Source: Hyphomicrobiaceae bacterium (lineage in GTDB: Bacteria; Pseudomonadota; Alphaproteobacteria; Rhizobiales; Xanthobacteraceae). From it: a DNA stretch of 64,000 nt. This document shows positions 48,705 to 58,636 of the stretch, piece by piece. The notes beneath the pieces are model-generated. The model saw only the letters and a list, made by a program, of their open reading frames with translations, was not told the origin of the DNA and did not search any database. The stretch covers positions 1 through 64,000 of the forward strand of contig CANJBX010000009.1 in assembly GCA_947472885.1 (NCBI GenBank), in the 5' to 3' direction. Positions within the stretch are counted from its first letter, which is position 1, and each line of letters starts with the position of its first letter. A program made the position numbers and the translations under genes.

Positions 48705-50699
48705 TCAGAATTCAGCGTGCAGTCGCGCCGAATAGAACGATACCGGGCCGCGGTCAGCGTTGTAGGCCGGGTTCGCGATGTGCTGATAGTCGAATGTCAC
48801 GGTCGTAAAGCGATTGAGCTTGTAGGCATAGTACGTCTCGAAGATCTGTTCCTCACGATAATTGAGCTGGCCATCGCCGATCAGGATGCCGATGCCGCCT
48901 GCGCCGAAGTAGTGGCGGCCGACCGGCGACAGCGCCTCGATCACACCGGCGACGCTGATGCGGTCGTCGGGACGTGACCATGCGGTGCCCTTGAGCACGC
49001 TGCCGACCGACAGCGCACGATGCACATCGGTCCAGCCAACCATTTCGGCTTCGCCCGGGTTCCAGCTTGCGCGCGAGAATACGCCGAGATCGTTGGTGAT
49101 TGCCTGCTCGATGTTGAACACCACGCCGTAATTGGTGCGGGTGCGGCGTGTCATTGCGAGGTCGGGATAGCTTGCGCTGGTGATGGGGAGCGCAAGCGCG
49201 TCGGCGTAGCTGCCCATGGTGCCGTGATTGATCCAGCCGAACAGACGGATTTTGCCGGGCTGTGACATAAGCATATAGCGCAATTCGCCTTCGAGTGCGT
49301 ACTCGCCGCGCTTGAAAGCCGTGGTGTCGAAACTATTGCTGTTAGCAACTTCCGGCAGCAGGAAATATCCGGCCCGGATCGCCCAGTGCTTCTGGTTGAA
49401 TTCCGCGACCGCGCCCCATGTCCAGCTCAGCTTGTCCATGGTCCAGTCGTAAGCGCCGCCGCCATAGACGTTCCAGTTGAGGAAGGTCGTGCGCGGATCG
49501 TTGGCGTAGCTGTTGCCGTCGAAAAAATCCGTCGCCGCGAATTTGCCGATCGAAACCGTCAGCCGCGAAATATCCTGCTTGCTGGCAAGCTGGTTCGGAG
49601 CGTCTTCGATATTTTCCTGCTCTCCGACAAAGCCCCAGGTATGGCGATAGAAGGCGCGCGCCATGTTGAGGCGCGGGTAGGGGAAGTTTGATTTCTGCGC
49701 TTCGCCGTTCGGAAAGCCCGCGACGCCGCGAACGTCACTCAGGCCGAAACCCTGCATCAATTCCGGATTGACGTAAAACTCGCCGTTGTCCCATGGGCGA
49801 AAGCCGATAAAAGCCGTCGCGCTTTGTGTGTTCTTGAACTGCCCGGCAGGATTCAGGCTGCTTGCACCCGATTAAGGCGCGCGAAACGAGCCATAGCCTT
49901 GCCTGATGGCGGTGTATTGGCCGTGCAGATTCCAGCGGTCGTATTGCGCCGCTGGCCACGCGGCGCGCTCGGCTTCAGTTGCATTCTCACCGGGCCAGCG
50001 CAATTTGCGATTGAGGCCGACGCGCAGCAGGTGCGCGTCGAGACTCGACACGGCAGATGTGCCGGACGGCATCGTGACCGTGATGTCCGAGAACTTGTCG
50101 TAGCTGTATTCAAGCCGCGCCGACCAGTCAGCATCGAGCGCGCGTTCGACGCCTGCGCCCAGAGTCCAGCCGGTGCGGTGCATCAGACGCTTGTCGTCAT
50201 CGTTGCCGATGCCGGGACTTTCGAGGAAGCGCGACTGCGACCATGCGAGACCGCCGGTGGCAAAGATCAGCGTGTTGTCGAAGGCGTAGCCGAGGCGCCC
50301 ACGCAGATGCGCGACGTAGTCGAGATGTTCGACCAGTGTGCTGCCAGACGTGGTGCCACGCGACCACAGCGTGTCGTCGGTCTCGAAGAAATAGGGGATC
50401 GTCGCATCGGCTTCGATTCCGAGCATGAAGCGCGACGGCATGACGATGTTGTAGCCGGCCTGCAGTCCGCCGATGCCGCGCGCGGAACCGTCACTATTTG
50501 CGGTGGGAAACGGGTCGAAAATCCTGTTGCCGGCGCCGGTGAAGCCGTAGCCGACGTGCCCGCCAGCATAAGCACCGCTCCAGTCGAAGGCGGCGGGTTG
50601 GCCAGGCCGCTTGTCTCTTTCTGCGGCGTAGGCGGCGAAATCCGGAGTGAACAGCCAGACACAAGCGACGCCGGCCAGATTTAGAAGTGTTTTTTTCAT
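48705..50699 (-). pseudogene. Paralogue of the composite Omp25-like/OprB-like protein, split by an in-frame TAA (49872-49874)
   Basis: ORFs 49872..50699 (MKKTLLNLAGVACVW...HGQYTAIRQGYGSFRAP*) and 48705..49760 are in the same frame. The join reads GYGSFRAP*SGASSLNPAGQFKNTQSATAFIGFRPWDNGEFYVNPELMQGFG, parallel to GYGPFRSPYAGPSSLPGRGLVRETWTTTAFIGRKLWEGGEVYFNPELAQGFG in the intact neighbour. Confidence 0.88.
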
Positions 50700-50745
50700 T
50701 TTCACGCAATTTACACGGTTACCTCTGAACCTTATTGCGACTAGT

Positions 50746-50757
50746 TTGCATTTGCAA
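50746..50757. promoter_or_regulatory. Palindrome TTGCA-TT-TGCAA upstream of the split porin gene
   Basis: Perfect inverted repeat about 47 nt 5' of the start codon; a related TTCGCATTTGCAGA lies at about 48540-48553 upstream of the intact paralogue. Confidence 0.35.
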
Positions 50758-50900
50758 CTGGGGGCGAGCCCTTGAAAGGGTGCGGCATCGCGCCGCGACA
50801 AGAATGGAGGGGAACAGGAAGTTTGCGCCTGTCCCGGTACAAGGCAGGGGCCGGGCGATGCCGCGAGGACAGGCTGTGGATAAGAGTGTTTCCGCTCGGA

Positions 50901-53900
50901 TTACTCGGCCGGATCGAGCCGGGGCGGCCGTGAAGCATCCTGCCATTTCAGGCGGCGCGGCGTGCCGCGCGAAAGGCGGTGATGTAGCTTGTCGAGCAAC
51001 AGATAGATCACCGGCGTCGTGTAAAGCGTGAGGATCTGTGACACGACAAGTCCGCCGATGATGGTGATGCCAAGCGGGCGGCGCAGCTCGGAGCCCGGCC
51101 CCGACGCGATCACCAGCGGTACGGCGCCGAGCAATGCGGACATCGTCGTCATCAGGATCGGCCGGAACCGCGCGAGGCACGCCTCATAGATCGCCTGCTC
51201 AGGGGTGAGGCCGCGCTGACGCTCTCCTTCCAGCGCGAAGTCCACCAGCATGATGCCGTTCTTCTTGACGATGCCGATCAGCAGGATGATGCCGATGAAG
51301 GCGATGATCGACAGTTCGGCGTTGAAGGCCTGCAGTGCAAGCAATGCGCCAAGGCCGGCAGAGGGCAATGTCGAGATGATCGTCAGCGGATGCGCGAGGC
51401 TTTCGTACAGCACGCCAAGCACGATGTAGACGGCCAGCAGCGCCGCAATGATGAGAACGACTTGCGCACTGGCGGTTTGCGCCAGCGCCTTTGCATCGCC
51501 GGCGAATTCCGCGTGGACCGAATCCGGCAGACGCAATTCCGCGACGGCCTGCATGATGGCGGCGGTTGCGGCTTCGAGCTGGGCGTCCGGCTTCAGGGCA
51601 AATGAGATTGTCACCGCCGGATACTGGCCCTGATGATTGACGACGAGGGGCGCAAGCCCTTTCTCGAATTTGGCGACCGCAGACAGCGGCACCGAAACGC
51701 CGCCGGAGCCGGGCACATAGACATGATCGAGATCGCTTGGGTCGCGCTGGAACTGCGGGTCGATTTCCAGGATCACGCGATACTGGTTACGCTGGCTGTA
51801 AATTGTTGAAATCTGCCGCTGCGCGAATGCGTTGTTGAGCGCGGAATCGATGGCCGACATTTTCACGCCGAGCGCGGATGCGCGGGGCCGGTCGATGGTG
51901 ATGCCGAGTTGCAGCCCACCCTGCTCGCGATCGGTGTTGACGTCGGTGACGCCATCTATTTTGCGGATACGGTCCTGCACCGCCGGAACCCATTTGGTGA
52001 GTTCGGGAAGATCGGGACTCCACAGCGTGAATTGATACTGCGAATTGCTTTGCCGGCCGCCGATGCGAAGGTCCTGCGCCGGAAACATGAACAGTTGCAG
52101 GCCAGGGACCGCTCCGGCGGCGCGACGCAGGCGGTCCACCACACGCTGCGTACTCATGCCGTCACGTTCGGCGAGGGGTTTGAGGCTGATAAACATGGTG
52201 CCGCGATTGACCGAGCCGGAGAATCCCGAACCGCCGACGGACGAGCCGACGCCGAACACGGCGGGATCGTTCTGGACGATATCGACCACCTGACGCTGAA
52301 GCTCGACCATGGTCTTGTAGGAAATGTCGGTCGAAGCGCGTGTGCCGCCGAACACCAGCCCGGTGTCATCCTGCGGGAAAAATCCCTTCGGTGTTTTGAC
52401 ATAAAGAGCGGCGGTGAGTGCGATGGTCGCCGCCATCACCATCATCATGATGGTGCGGTGGCGCAGCGCGACGGTGAGTGTGGATGCGTAGGCATTCACA
52501 AGGCGTTCGAGGAAGCCTTCGACGACGCGGTCGAAGCGGCTGCGCGTGGTGGGCACTTCGCGGATATAATGCGCGCAGATCATCGGTGTTACCGACAGCG
52601 ATACGATGGTCGAGACGATGATGGCGAACACCAGCGTGACCGAGAACTCGCGGAACAGCCTCCCAAGGACGCCGCCCATGAACAGCAGGGGAATGAAAGC
52701 CGCGACCAGCGAAATGCTGATGGAAATAACCGTGAAGCCGATCTGCCGCGCGCCTTCAATGGCCGCACGCAGCGGCGAATAGCCCTTCTCCAGGTTGCGG
52801 TAGGTGTTCTCGATCATGACGATGGCATCGTCGACGACGAAGCCGACTGACACCGCGAGGGCCATCAGTGAAAGGTTGTCGATGGAGAAGCCGACGAGCC
52901 ACATGGCGGCGCAGGTGCCGGCGAGCGACAGCGGAACGGTGACGCCTGCTGCCAGTGTCGGCGCGGTGCGGCGCAGGAAAAGGAACACGACCAGCATGAC
53001 GAGGGCAATCGAACCCGCCAAGGTCATCTGCATGTCGAGGATGCTGGCGCGGATCGTCAGCGTGCGGTCGGACAAGACCGAAATATCGATGCCGGCAGGA
53101 ATCCAGCGTTTGATCTCGGGGATCAGTTCGCGGATGTGATCGACGGTCTCGATGACATTGGCATTGGTCTGCTTGGTGATGATGAGCAGCACCGCCGGCT
53201 GGAGATTGTACCAGGCGGCGGCATTGGCGTTGCGCGTGCCCTGCACGATGGTTGCAACATCCGACAGGCGGATGACGCTGCCATTGACAGATTTGACCAC
53301 CAGTGTGCGGTACTCGGACGGATCGCGGAGCTGATCGTTGGTTGCAAGTGTTTCGGCCTGCCGGGAGCCTGCGAATTCGCCCAGCGGTCCTTGCGCATTG
53401 GTTTGCGATATCGCGGTGCGAATGTCGTCGAACGATACGCCGGTGGCCGACAGCGCCACCGGATTGACGCGAACCCGCACGGCGGGCTGTTCGGCACCAC
53501 TCACCGCCACATCGGCGACGCCGACCACTTGCATGATGCGCTGGGCGATCACGGTGTCTGCCGCATCGTAGATCGCGCTTGCGGAAATGTTCTTCGAGGT
53601 CAGCGCGAGAATAAGGACTGGCGCCGCCGCCGGATTGGATTTGCGAAACGTCGGCAAGGTCGGCAGATCGGTCGGCAGATCGCTCTGGGCGGAGTTTAGC
53701 GCCGCCTGCACGTCGCGCGCCGCGCCGTCGATATTGCGGTTGATATCAAACTGAATGGTAATCGAGCTGGAGCCAATCGAACTCACCGAAGTGATTTCAG
53801 TGACACCCGCAATCGCGCCCAGCCGACGTTCCAGCGGTGCGGCGACTGTGGCCGCCATGGTTTCCGGGTCGGCCCCCGGCCGGCTCGCGGAAACGCGGAT

Positions 53901-54032
53901 GGTCGGGATGTCGATCGCCGGAACGCTCGCAACGGGCAAAAACTGATGGGCGACTGCGCCGACGAGAAACAGGCCGATGGCCAGCAATGTGGTTCCTACC
54001 GGCCGCATGATGAAGGGGTAGGAGAAATTCAT
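50901..54032 (-). CDS. mdtC: Efflux RND transporter permease subunit (MdtC-like)
   Basis: MNFSYPFIMRPVGTTLLAIGLFLVGAVAHQFLPVASVPAIDIPTIRVSASRPGADPETMAATVAAPLERRLG; SVGFVVDDAIVMIENTYR; second MdtB/C-type pump in tandem. Confidence 0.92.
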   Translation of the reverse strand: MNFSYPFIMRPVGTTLLAIGLFLVGAVAHQFLPVASVPAIDIPTIRVSASRPGADPETMAATVAAPLERRLGAIAGVTEITSVSSIGSSSITIQFDINRNIDGAARDVQAALNSAQSDLPTDLPTLPTFRKSNPAAAPVLILALTSKNISASAIYDAADTVIAQRIMQVVGVADVAVSGAEQPAVRVRVNPVALSATGVSFDDIRTAISQTNAQGPLGEFAGSRQAETLATNDQLRDPSEYRTLVVKSVNGSVIRLSDVATIVQGTRNANAAAWYNLQPAVLLIITKQTNANVIETVDHIRELIPEIKRWIPAGIDISVLSDRTLTIRASILDMQMTLAGSIALVMLVVFLFLRRTAPTLAAGVTVPLSLAGTCAAMWLVGFSIDNLSLMALAVSVGFVVDDAIVMIENTYRNLEKGYSPLRAAIEGARQIGFTVISISISLVAAFIPLLFMGGVLGRLFREFSVTLVFAIIVSTIVSLSVTPMICAHYIREVPTTRSRFDRVVEGFLERLVNAYASTLTVALRHRTIMMMVMAATIALTAALYVKTPKGFFPQDDTGLVFGGTRASTDISYKTMVELQRQVVDIVQNDPAVFGVGSSVGGSGFSGSVNRGTMFISLKPLAERDGMSTQRVVDRLRRAAGAVPGLQLFMFPAQDLRIGGRQSNSQYQFTLWSPDLPELTKWVPAVQDRIRKIDGVTDVNTDREQGGLQLGITIDRPRASALGVKMSAIDSALNNAFAQRQISTIYSQRNQYRVILEIDPQFQRDPSDLDHVYVPGSGGVSVPLSAVAKFEKGLAPLVVNHQGQYPAVTISFALKPDAQLEAATAAIMQAVAELRLPDSVHAEFAGDAKALAQTASAQVVLIIAALLAVYIVLGVLYESLAHPLTIISTLPSAGLGALLALQAFNAELSIIAFIGIILLIGIVKKNGIMLVDFALEGERQRGLTPEQAIYEACLARFRPILMTTMSALLGAVPLVIASGPGSELRRPLGITIIGGLVVSQILTLYTTPVIYLLLDKLHHRLSRGTPRRLKWQDASRPPRLDPAE

Positions 54033-54036
54033 CCCC

Positions 54037-57000
54037 TTACTCCGCCGGTTGCTGCACGGGACGCGGACGCCTGCGGAAACCCTGATTCTTGAGGCGCTCA
54101 AGCGTGAGGTAGATCACCGGCGTGGTGTAGAGCGTCAGCAACTGGCTCAGTAGCAGGCCGCCGATGATGGTGATGCCGAGCGGGAAGCGCAATTCCGATC
54201 CGGTGCCGCTTTGCAGCGCCAGTGGCAGCGCCCCGAACAGCGCAGCGAGCGTGGTCATCATGATCGGACGGAAGCGCAGTTGCGAGGCCTTCACGATGGC
54301 GTCATGCGGCGACAGGCCATCGACTCTCTCGGCATCGAGGGCGAAGTCGATCATCATAATGGCGTTCTTCTTCACGATGCCCATCAGCAGCACGATGCCG
54401 ATCAGCGCCACGATGGAAAGATCCTGCCCGCACAGCAAAAGCGCCAGCAGCGCACCGACGCCGGCGGACGGCAGCGTGGACAGGATCGTCAGCGGGTGGA
54501 TGAAGCTTTCGTACAGCACACCCAGCACGATGTAGATCGTGATGGCGGCGGCAAGAATGAGCCACGGCTCGCCGGCGAGCGAGCGCGTGAATTCCGCGGC
54601 GTCGCCCGAATAGCTTGAGGTGATCGACGAGGGCACGCCGATGCTGCGCTCGGCCTTCTTAATGGCCTCGACGGCATCGCCCAGCGCTGCGCCCGGCGCA
54701 AGGTTGAAGCTCATGGTTGCCGCCGGGAACTGCTCCTCGTGCAGGATAACCAGTGGCGCCGTCGTGCGCTCGACCGACGCGATGACGCTGAGCGGAATTT
54801 GCGCGACGGGTGTTGCGGAAGCCAGTGCCGGTGTCGCGTTCTGTGTGCTTTGCACGGGCAGCGGTTGTGATGCCGCGGACGCAGGCACGTAAAGTTTGGT
54901 CAGCGCCGCCGGATTGTTCTGATACTCCGGCTTGGCTTCGAGGATGACACGGTACTGATTGGCCTGCCCGTAGATGGTTGAAATCTGGCGCTGGCCAAAC
55001 GCGTCGTTGAGCGTGTCGTTGATGAGCTGCATCGAAATGCCGAGGCGGCCCGCCATCTCGCGGTCGACATTGATCAGCGCGCGCAGGCCGCCGTCCTGAA
55101 CTTCGGATGCGACTTCCTGCAGGATCGGCGAGCCCTGCAAGGCCGCCGCCAGCTTGTCGGTCCAGCCGGCCACTTCCTTGGCGTCGGTTCCGGCCAGTGT
55201 GTATTGGTATTGCGCGCGGCTGGTGCGTGTGCCGATCTGGATATCCTGCACCGGCAGGAAGTAAACGATCATGCCTGGCACTGGCTCCACGGCCTTCTTC
55301 AGGCGCGCAACGATCTCGGTAACGAAGGCATCGCGCTGGTTGCGGGCCTTGAGCGTGATGGTCAGGCGGCCGGAATTCGGCGTGGCATTGATCGTCGTGA
55401 CACCGACAATCGAGACAATGCCGGTGACGTCTTTGTCCTTGCCGATCTCAGCGGCAACACGCGCCTGCAGCTGTTTCATTTCGTTGAATGAAACGTCCTG
55501 TCCGGCTTCGGTGACGGCAATGATGAGGCCGGTGTCCTGCGGCGGCAGGAAGCCCTTGGGAATGACGATGTAGAGAAAGATCGTCGCTACGAGCGTTGCC
55601 GCCGTGGTCCACAGTGTTGCGGCCTGACGCTGGATCACCCATTCGAGGCTGATGCGGTAATATTCCAGCGTGCGATCAATGAAATCGTTGAACGCCTGCG
55701 ACAGTTTTCCGTGCGGCTTTTCCTCGGTCTTGGTGAGCATGCGCGCGCACATCATCGGCGTCAGTGTCAGCGACACGATGGCCGACGTGATGACCGCGAT
55801 GGTCAGCGTCAGCGCGAATTCACGGAACATGCGGCCGACAAGGCCCGTCATGAACAGCAGCGGAATGAATACCGCGATCAGCGACACGGTCAGCGAAATC
55901 ACCGTGAAGCCGATCTCGCGCGCACCGCGCATTGCGGCTTCCATCGGGTCTTCGCCGTCCTCGATGTGGCGGACGATATTCTCGATCATGACAATCGCAT
56001 CGTCGACCACGAAGCCGGTGCCGATGGTGAGCGCCATCAGCGAAAGGTTATCGAGCGAAAAACCGCAGAACCACATCACCCCGAAGGTGGCGACGAGCGA
56101 CAGTGGCAAAGCCACGCCGGCAATAATCGTCGCACGGATCGTGCGCAGGAAGATGAACACCACCAGCACCACGAGGCCGATGGCGAGCACCAGCGAGAAC
56201 TGCACGTCATGCACCGAAGCGCGGATCGTCTCGGTGCGGTCGCTGACGATGGTGAGGTTCGCGCTGGCCGGCATGGCGCGCTGCAGGCGCGGCAATTCCT
56301 TGCGGATGCGTTCGACGGTGTCGATCACGTTGGCGCCGGGTTGGCGCTGGATGTCGATGATGACGGCCGGCTTGCCCTGATACCAGCCGCCGACCTTCAT
56401 GTTCTCCAGTCCGTCGATTACGTCGGCGACGTCGCGCAACTGCACCGGCGCGCCGTTGCGATTGGCGATGACGAGCGGCTTGTAGGCGTCTGCTGCGGTA
56501 ATCTGATCGTTGGCCGCGATCATGTAGGCTTGATGCGAACCGTCGAGCTGGCCCTTGGGTCCCGACACGTTGGCGCCGGTAACAGCGGCGCGCAGGTCCT
56601 CAAGCGAAATGCCGTAAGCCGCGAGGCGCGCAAGGTCGGCCTGGATACGCACCGCGGGCTTCAGGCCGCCCTGGACACTGACCTTACCGACGCCGGTGAC
56701 TTCGCTCAGGCGCTGCGCCAGCAGCGTGTCGGCGAGATCGCTGAGTTGCCGCACCGAAACCGAGTCGGACGTAATCGCGAGCGTCACCATCGGCACGTCG
56801 GCCGGGTTCACCTTTGCATAGGTCGGCGGATAGGGCAGGTTCTGCGGCAAGGTCGAACGCGCGGCATTGATCGCGGATTGCACATCCTGCGCCGCGCCAT
56901 CGATGTCTCGGTCGAGATCGAACTGCAGCGTGACCTGGCTGATGCCGAACGAACTCGCCGAAGTCATGCTCGTCAGCGAAGCGATCTGGCCGAACTGGCG

Positions 57001-57213
57001 TTCCAGCGGCGCAGTGACCAGCGCAGCGATGGTGTCCGGGCTGCCGCCGGGAAGTTGCGTGGTGACTTGAATGGTCGGGAAATCGACCTGCGGCAGCGAC
57101 GACACCGGCAACAGCCAATAGCCGAGCAGGCCGCCAAGCATCACCGCCACGCCCAGCAGCGAGGTCGCAATCGGGCGCTGGATGAATGGCGCAGATACGC
57201 TCAGCGAACTCAT
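54037..57213 (-). CDS. mdtB: Efflux RND transporter permease subunit (MdtB-like)
   Basis: MSSLSVSAPFIQRPIATSLLGVAVMLGGLLGYWLLPVSSLPQVDFPTIQVTTQLPGGSPDTIAALVTAPLERQFGQIASLTSMTSASSFG; GTGFVVDDAIVMIENIVRH. Confidence 0.93.
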   Translation of the reverse strand: MSSLSVSAPFIQRPIATSLLGVAVMLGGLLGYWLLPVSSLPQVDFPTIQVTTQLPGGSPDTIAALVTAPLERQFGQIASLTSMTSASSFGISQVTLQFDLDRDIDGAAQDVQSAINAARSTLPQNLPYPPTYAKVNPADVPMVTLAITSDSVSVRQLSDLADTLLAQRLSEVTGVGKVSVQGGLKPAVRIQADLARLAAYGISLEDLRAAVTGANVSGPKGQLDGSHQAYMIAANDQITAADAYKPLVIANRNGAPVQLRDVADVIDGLENMKVGGWYQGKPAVIIDIQRQPGANVIDTVERIRKELPRLQRAMPASANLTIVSDRTETIRASVHDVQFSLVLAIGLVVLVVFIFLRTIRATIIAGVALPLSLVATFGVMWFCGFSLDNLSLMALTIGTGFVVDDAIVMIENIVRHIEDGEDPMEAAMRGAREIGFTVISLTVSLIAVFIPLLFMTGLVGRMFREFALTLTIAVITSAIVSLTLTPMMCARMLTKTEEKPHGKLSQAFNDFIDRTLEYYRISLEWVIQRQAATLWTTAATLVATIFLYIVIPKGFLPPQDTGLIIAVTEAGQDVSFNEMKQLQARVAAEIGKDKDVTGIVSIVGVTTINATPNSGRLTITLKARNQRDAFVTEIVARLKKAVEPVPGMIVYFLPVQDIQIGTRTSRAQYQYTLAGTDAKEVAGWTDKLAAALQGSPILQEVASEVQDGGLRALINVDREMAGRLGISMQLINDTLNDAFGQRQISTIYGQANQYRVILEAKPEYQNNPAALTKLYVPASAASQPLPVQSTQNATPALASATPVAQIPLSVIASVERTTAPLVILHEEQFPAATMSFNLAPGAALGDAVEAIKKAERSIGVPSSITSSYSGDAAEFTRSLAGEPWLILAAAITIYIVLGVLYESFIHPLTILSTLPSAGVGALLALLLCGQDLSIVALIGIVLLMGIVKKNAIMMIDFALDAERVDGLSPHDAIVKASQLRFRPIMMTTLAALFGALPLALQSGTGSELRFPLGITIIGGLLLSQLLTLYTTPVIYLTLERLKNQGFRRRPRPVQQPAE

Positions 57214-57256
57214 GGTGGCGCGCCTGTTCTAACGTAACGGAACTAGTTTAAAGGAC

Positions 57257-58582
57257 TCATGGCGTCCGGTTGCCGCCTTCGCGCTCACTGCGCCGCTGAT
57301 TTCCTGGCTGCGATTCAGGTGACGTTCCGGATTGTGCTGGCGGCTGGGCGCTCTGTGCTTCGCCGGCAGGCCGGCGTTGTTGTCCGCGCTGGCGGTTGTT
57401 GCTGCCCGGCGCGACAGCGGGTGCGACGCCCGGCTCGCCGGTACCGATGGTGACTTTGCCGCCGTCGGTGAGCTGATTGAAGCTCGTCGTCACGACGCGC
57501 TCGCCAGATTGTACGCCGGACGTCACGACGGTCTGTGTTTCGTCCTGTTGCGAAATCGCGATCTGCTTCATCGCTACAGTGCTGTCGTCCTTCACCGTGA
57601 ATACGAACAAGCCATTGGGTCCGCGCTGGATCGCCGCTGTCGGCAAGACGACGACATTCTTTAGCGTGTCAACCAGCAGCCGCACGTTGACAAACTGACC
57701 GGGCCACAGTTGCAGATCGGTGTTGGGAAACTCCGCCTTGAGCTTCACCGTGCCGGTCGCCTGATCGACCTGGTTGTCGATGACCTGCAAGATGCCTTTG
57801 TCGGCAACGGTCTTGTTGTCGGAGCCGAACACTTCGACCGTAAGCGGGTTCTTCGCCATCGCCGTATTGACTTGCTGCAACTGCTGCTGCGGCAGGGTGA
57901 AGATCATCGAGATCGGCTTGAGCTGCGTGATGGTGACGACGCCGGTGGCGTCGGATGCCTTAATGATGTTGCCGGCATCGACCTGACGAAAGCCTGTGCG
58001 GCCGTAGATCGGCGCAATGATCTTGGCGTATTCCAGTGTCGCCTGTGTATTGTCGATGGCGGCCTGATCGGCTTTTACCAATGCCTCGAACTGTGCGACG
58101 AGGGATTTTTGTGTGTCGGCCTGTTGCGGCGCCAGCGCATTGGTGGCGGCGAGGCGGATGTAGCGTTCAAGGTCGCGCCGTGCGTTCTCAAGCTGCGCTT
58201 CGTCCTGCGCCTTCTTGGCGACAGCCTGATCGAGTTGCGCGCGATAGAGCGTGTCGTCGATTTCCGCCAGCACGTAGCCGCGCTCGACGTCCTGACCTTC
58301 CTTGAAATTGACGCGCAGCAACTTGCCATCGACCTGTGAGCGCACCGTCACGGTATTGAGCGCACGGACGGCACCGACGCCGTCAAGATAGATAGGCACG
58401 TCGGCGGTGCGCGCGGTCGATGCCAGGGTCGGCACCGGCTGGTCGGGGTTGGCACGGAAGCGTCCGCCGCCGGCGCGCTGCTGCGCGGACTGCTCGGCGG
58501 GCTTCATCCAGACGTAGCCAACCGCCGCGGCAAGCGCCACGGCGACTACCCCATAGATCATCAGGCGTCGCGCGTTAGTCAT
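57257..58582 (-). CDS. mdtA: Efflux RND transporter periplasmic adaptor subunit (MdtA-like)
   Basis: VPTLASTARTADVPIYLDGVGAVRALNTVTVRSQVDGKLLRVNFKEGQDVERGYVLAEID; IIAPIYGRTGFRQVDAGNIIKASDATGVVTITQLKPISMIFTLPQQQLQQV. Confidence 0.94.
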   Translation of the reverse strand: MTNARRLMIYGVVAVALAAAVGYVWMKPAEQSAQQRAGGGRFRANPDQPVPTLASTARTADVPIYLDGVGAVRALNTVTVRSQVDGKLLRVNFKEGQDVERGYVLAEIDDTLYRAQLDQAVAKKAQDEAQLENARRDLERYIRLAATNALAPQQADTQKSLVAQFEALVKADQAAIDNTQATLEYAKIIAPIYGRTGFRQVDAGNIIKASDATGVVTITQLKPISMIFTLPQQQLQQVNTAMAKNPLTVEVFGSDNKTVADKGILQVIDNQVDQATGTVKLKAEFPNTDLQLWPGQFVNVRLLVDTLKNVVVLPTAAIQRGPNGLFVFTVKDDSTVAMKQIAISQQDETQTVVTSGVQSGERVVTTSFNQLTDGGKVTIGTGEPGVAPAVAPGSNNRQRGQQRRPAGEAQSAQPPAQSGTSPESQPGNQRRSEREGGNRTP

Positions 58583-58636
58583 GGTCCGTCCGCTGCGTCC
58601 GTTGTTCGACGTATGAACGCACTTCAAAGCCACCGA

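Noticed and set aside
55711-57237. 508-aa plus-strand ORF antisense to the MdtB-like pump
   Set aside because: His/Arg/Gln-rich antisense artefact; the RND pump on the other strand is unambiguous.
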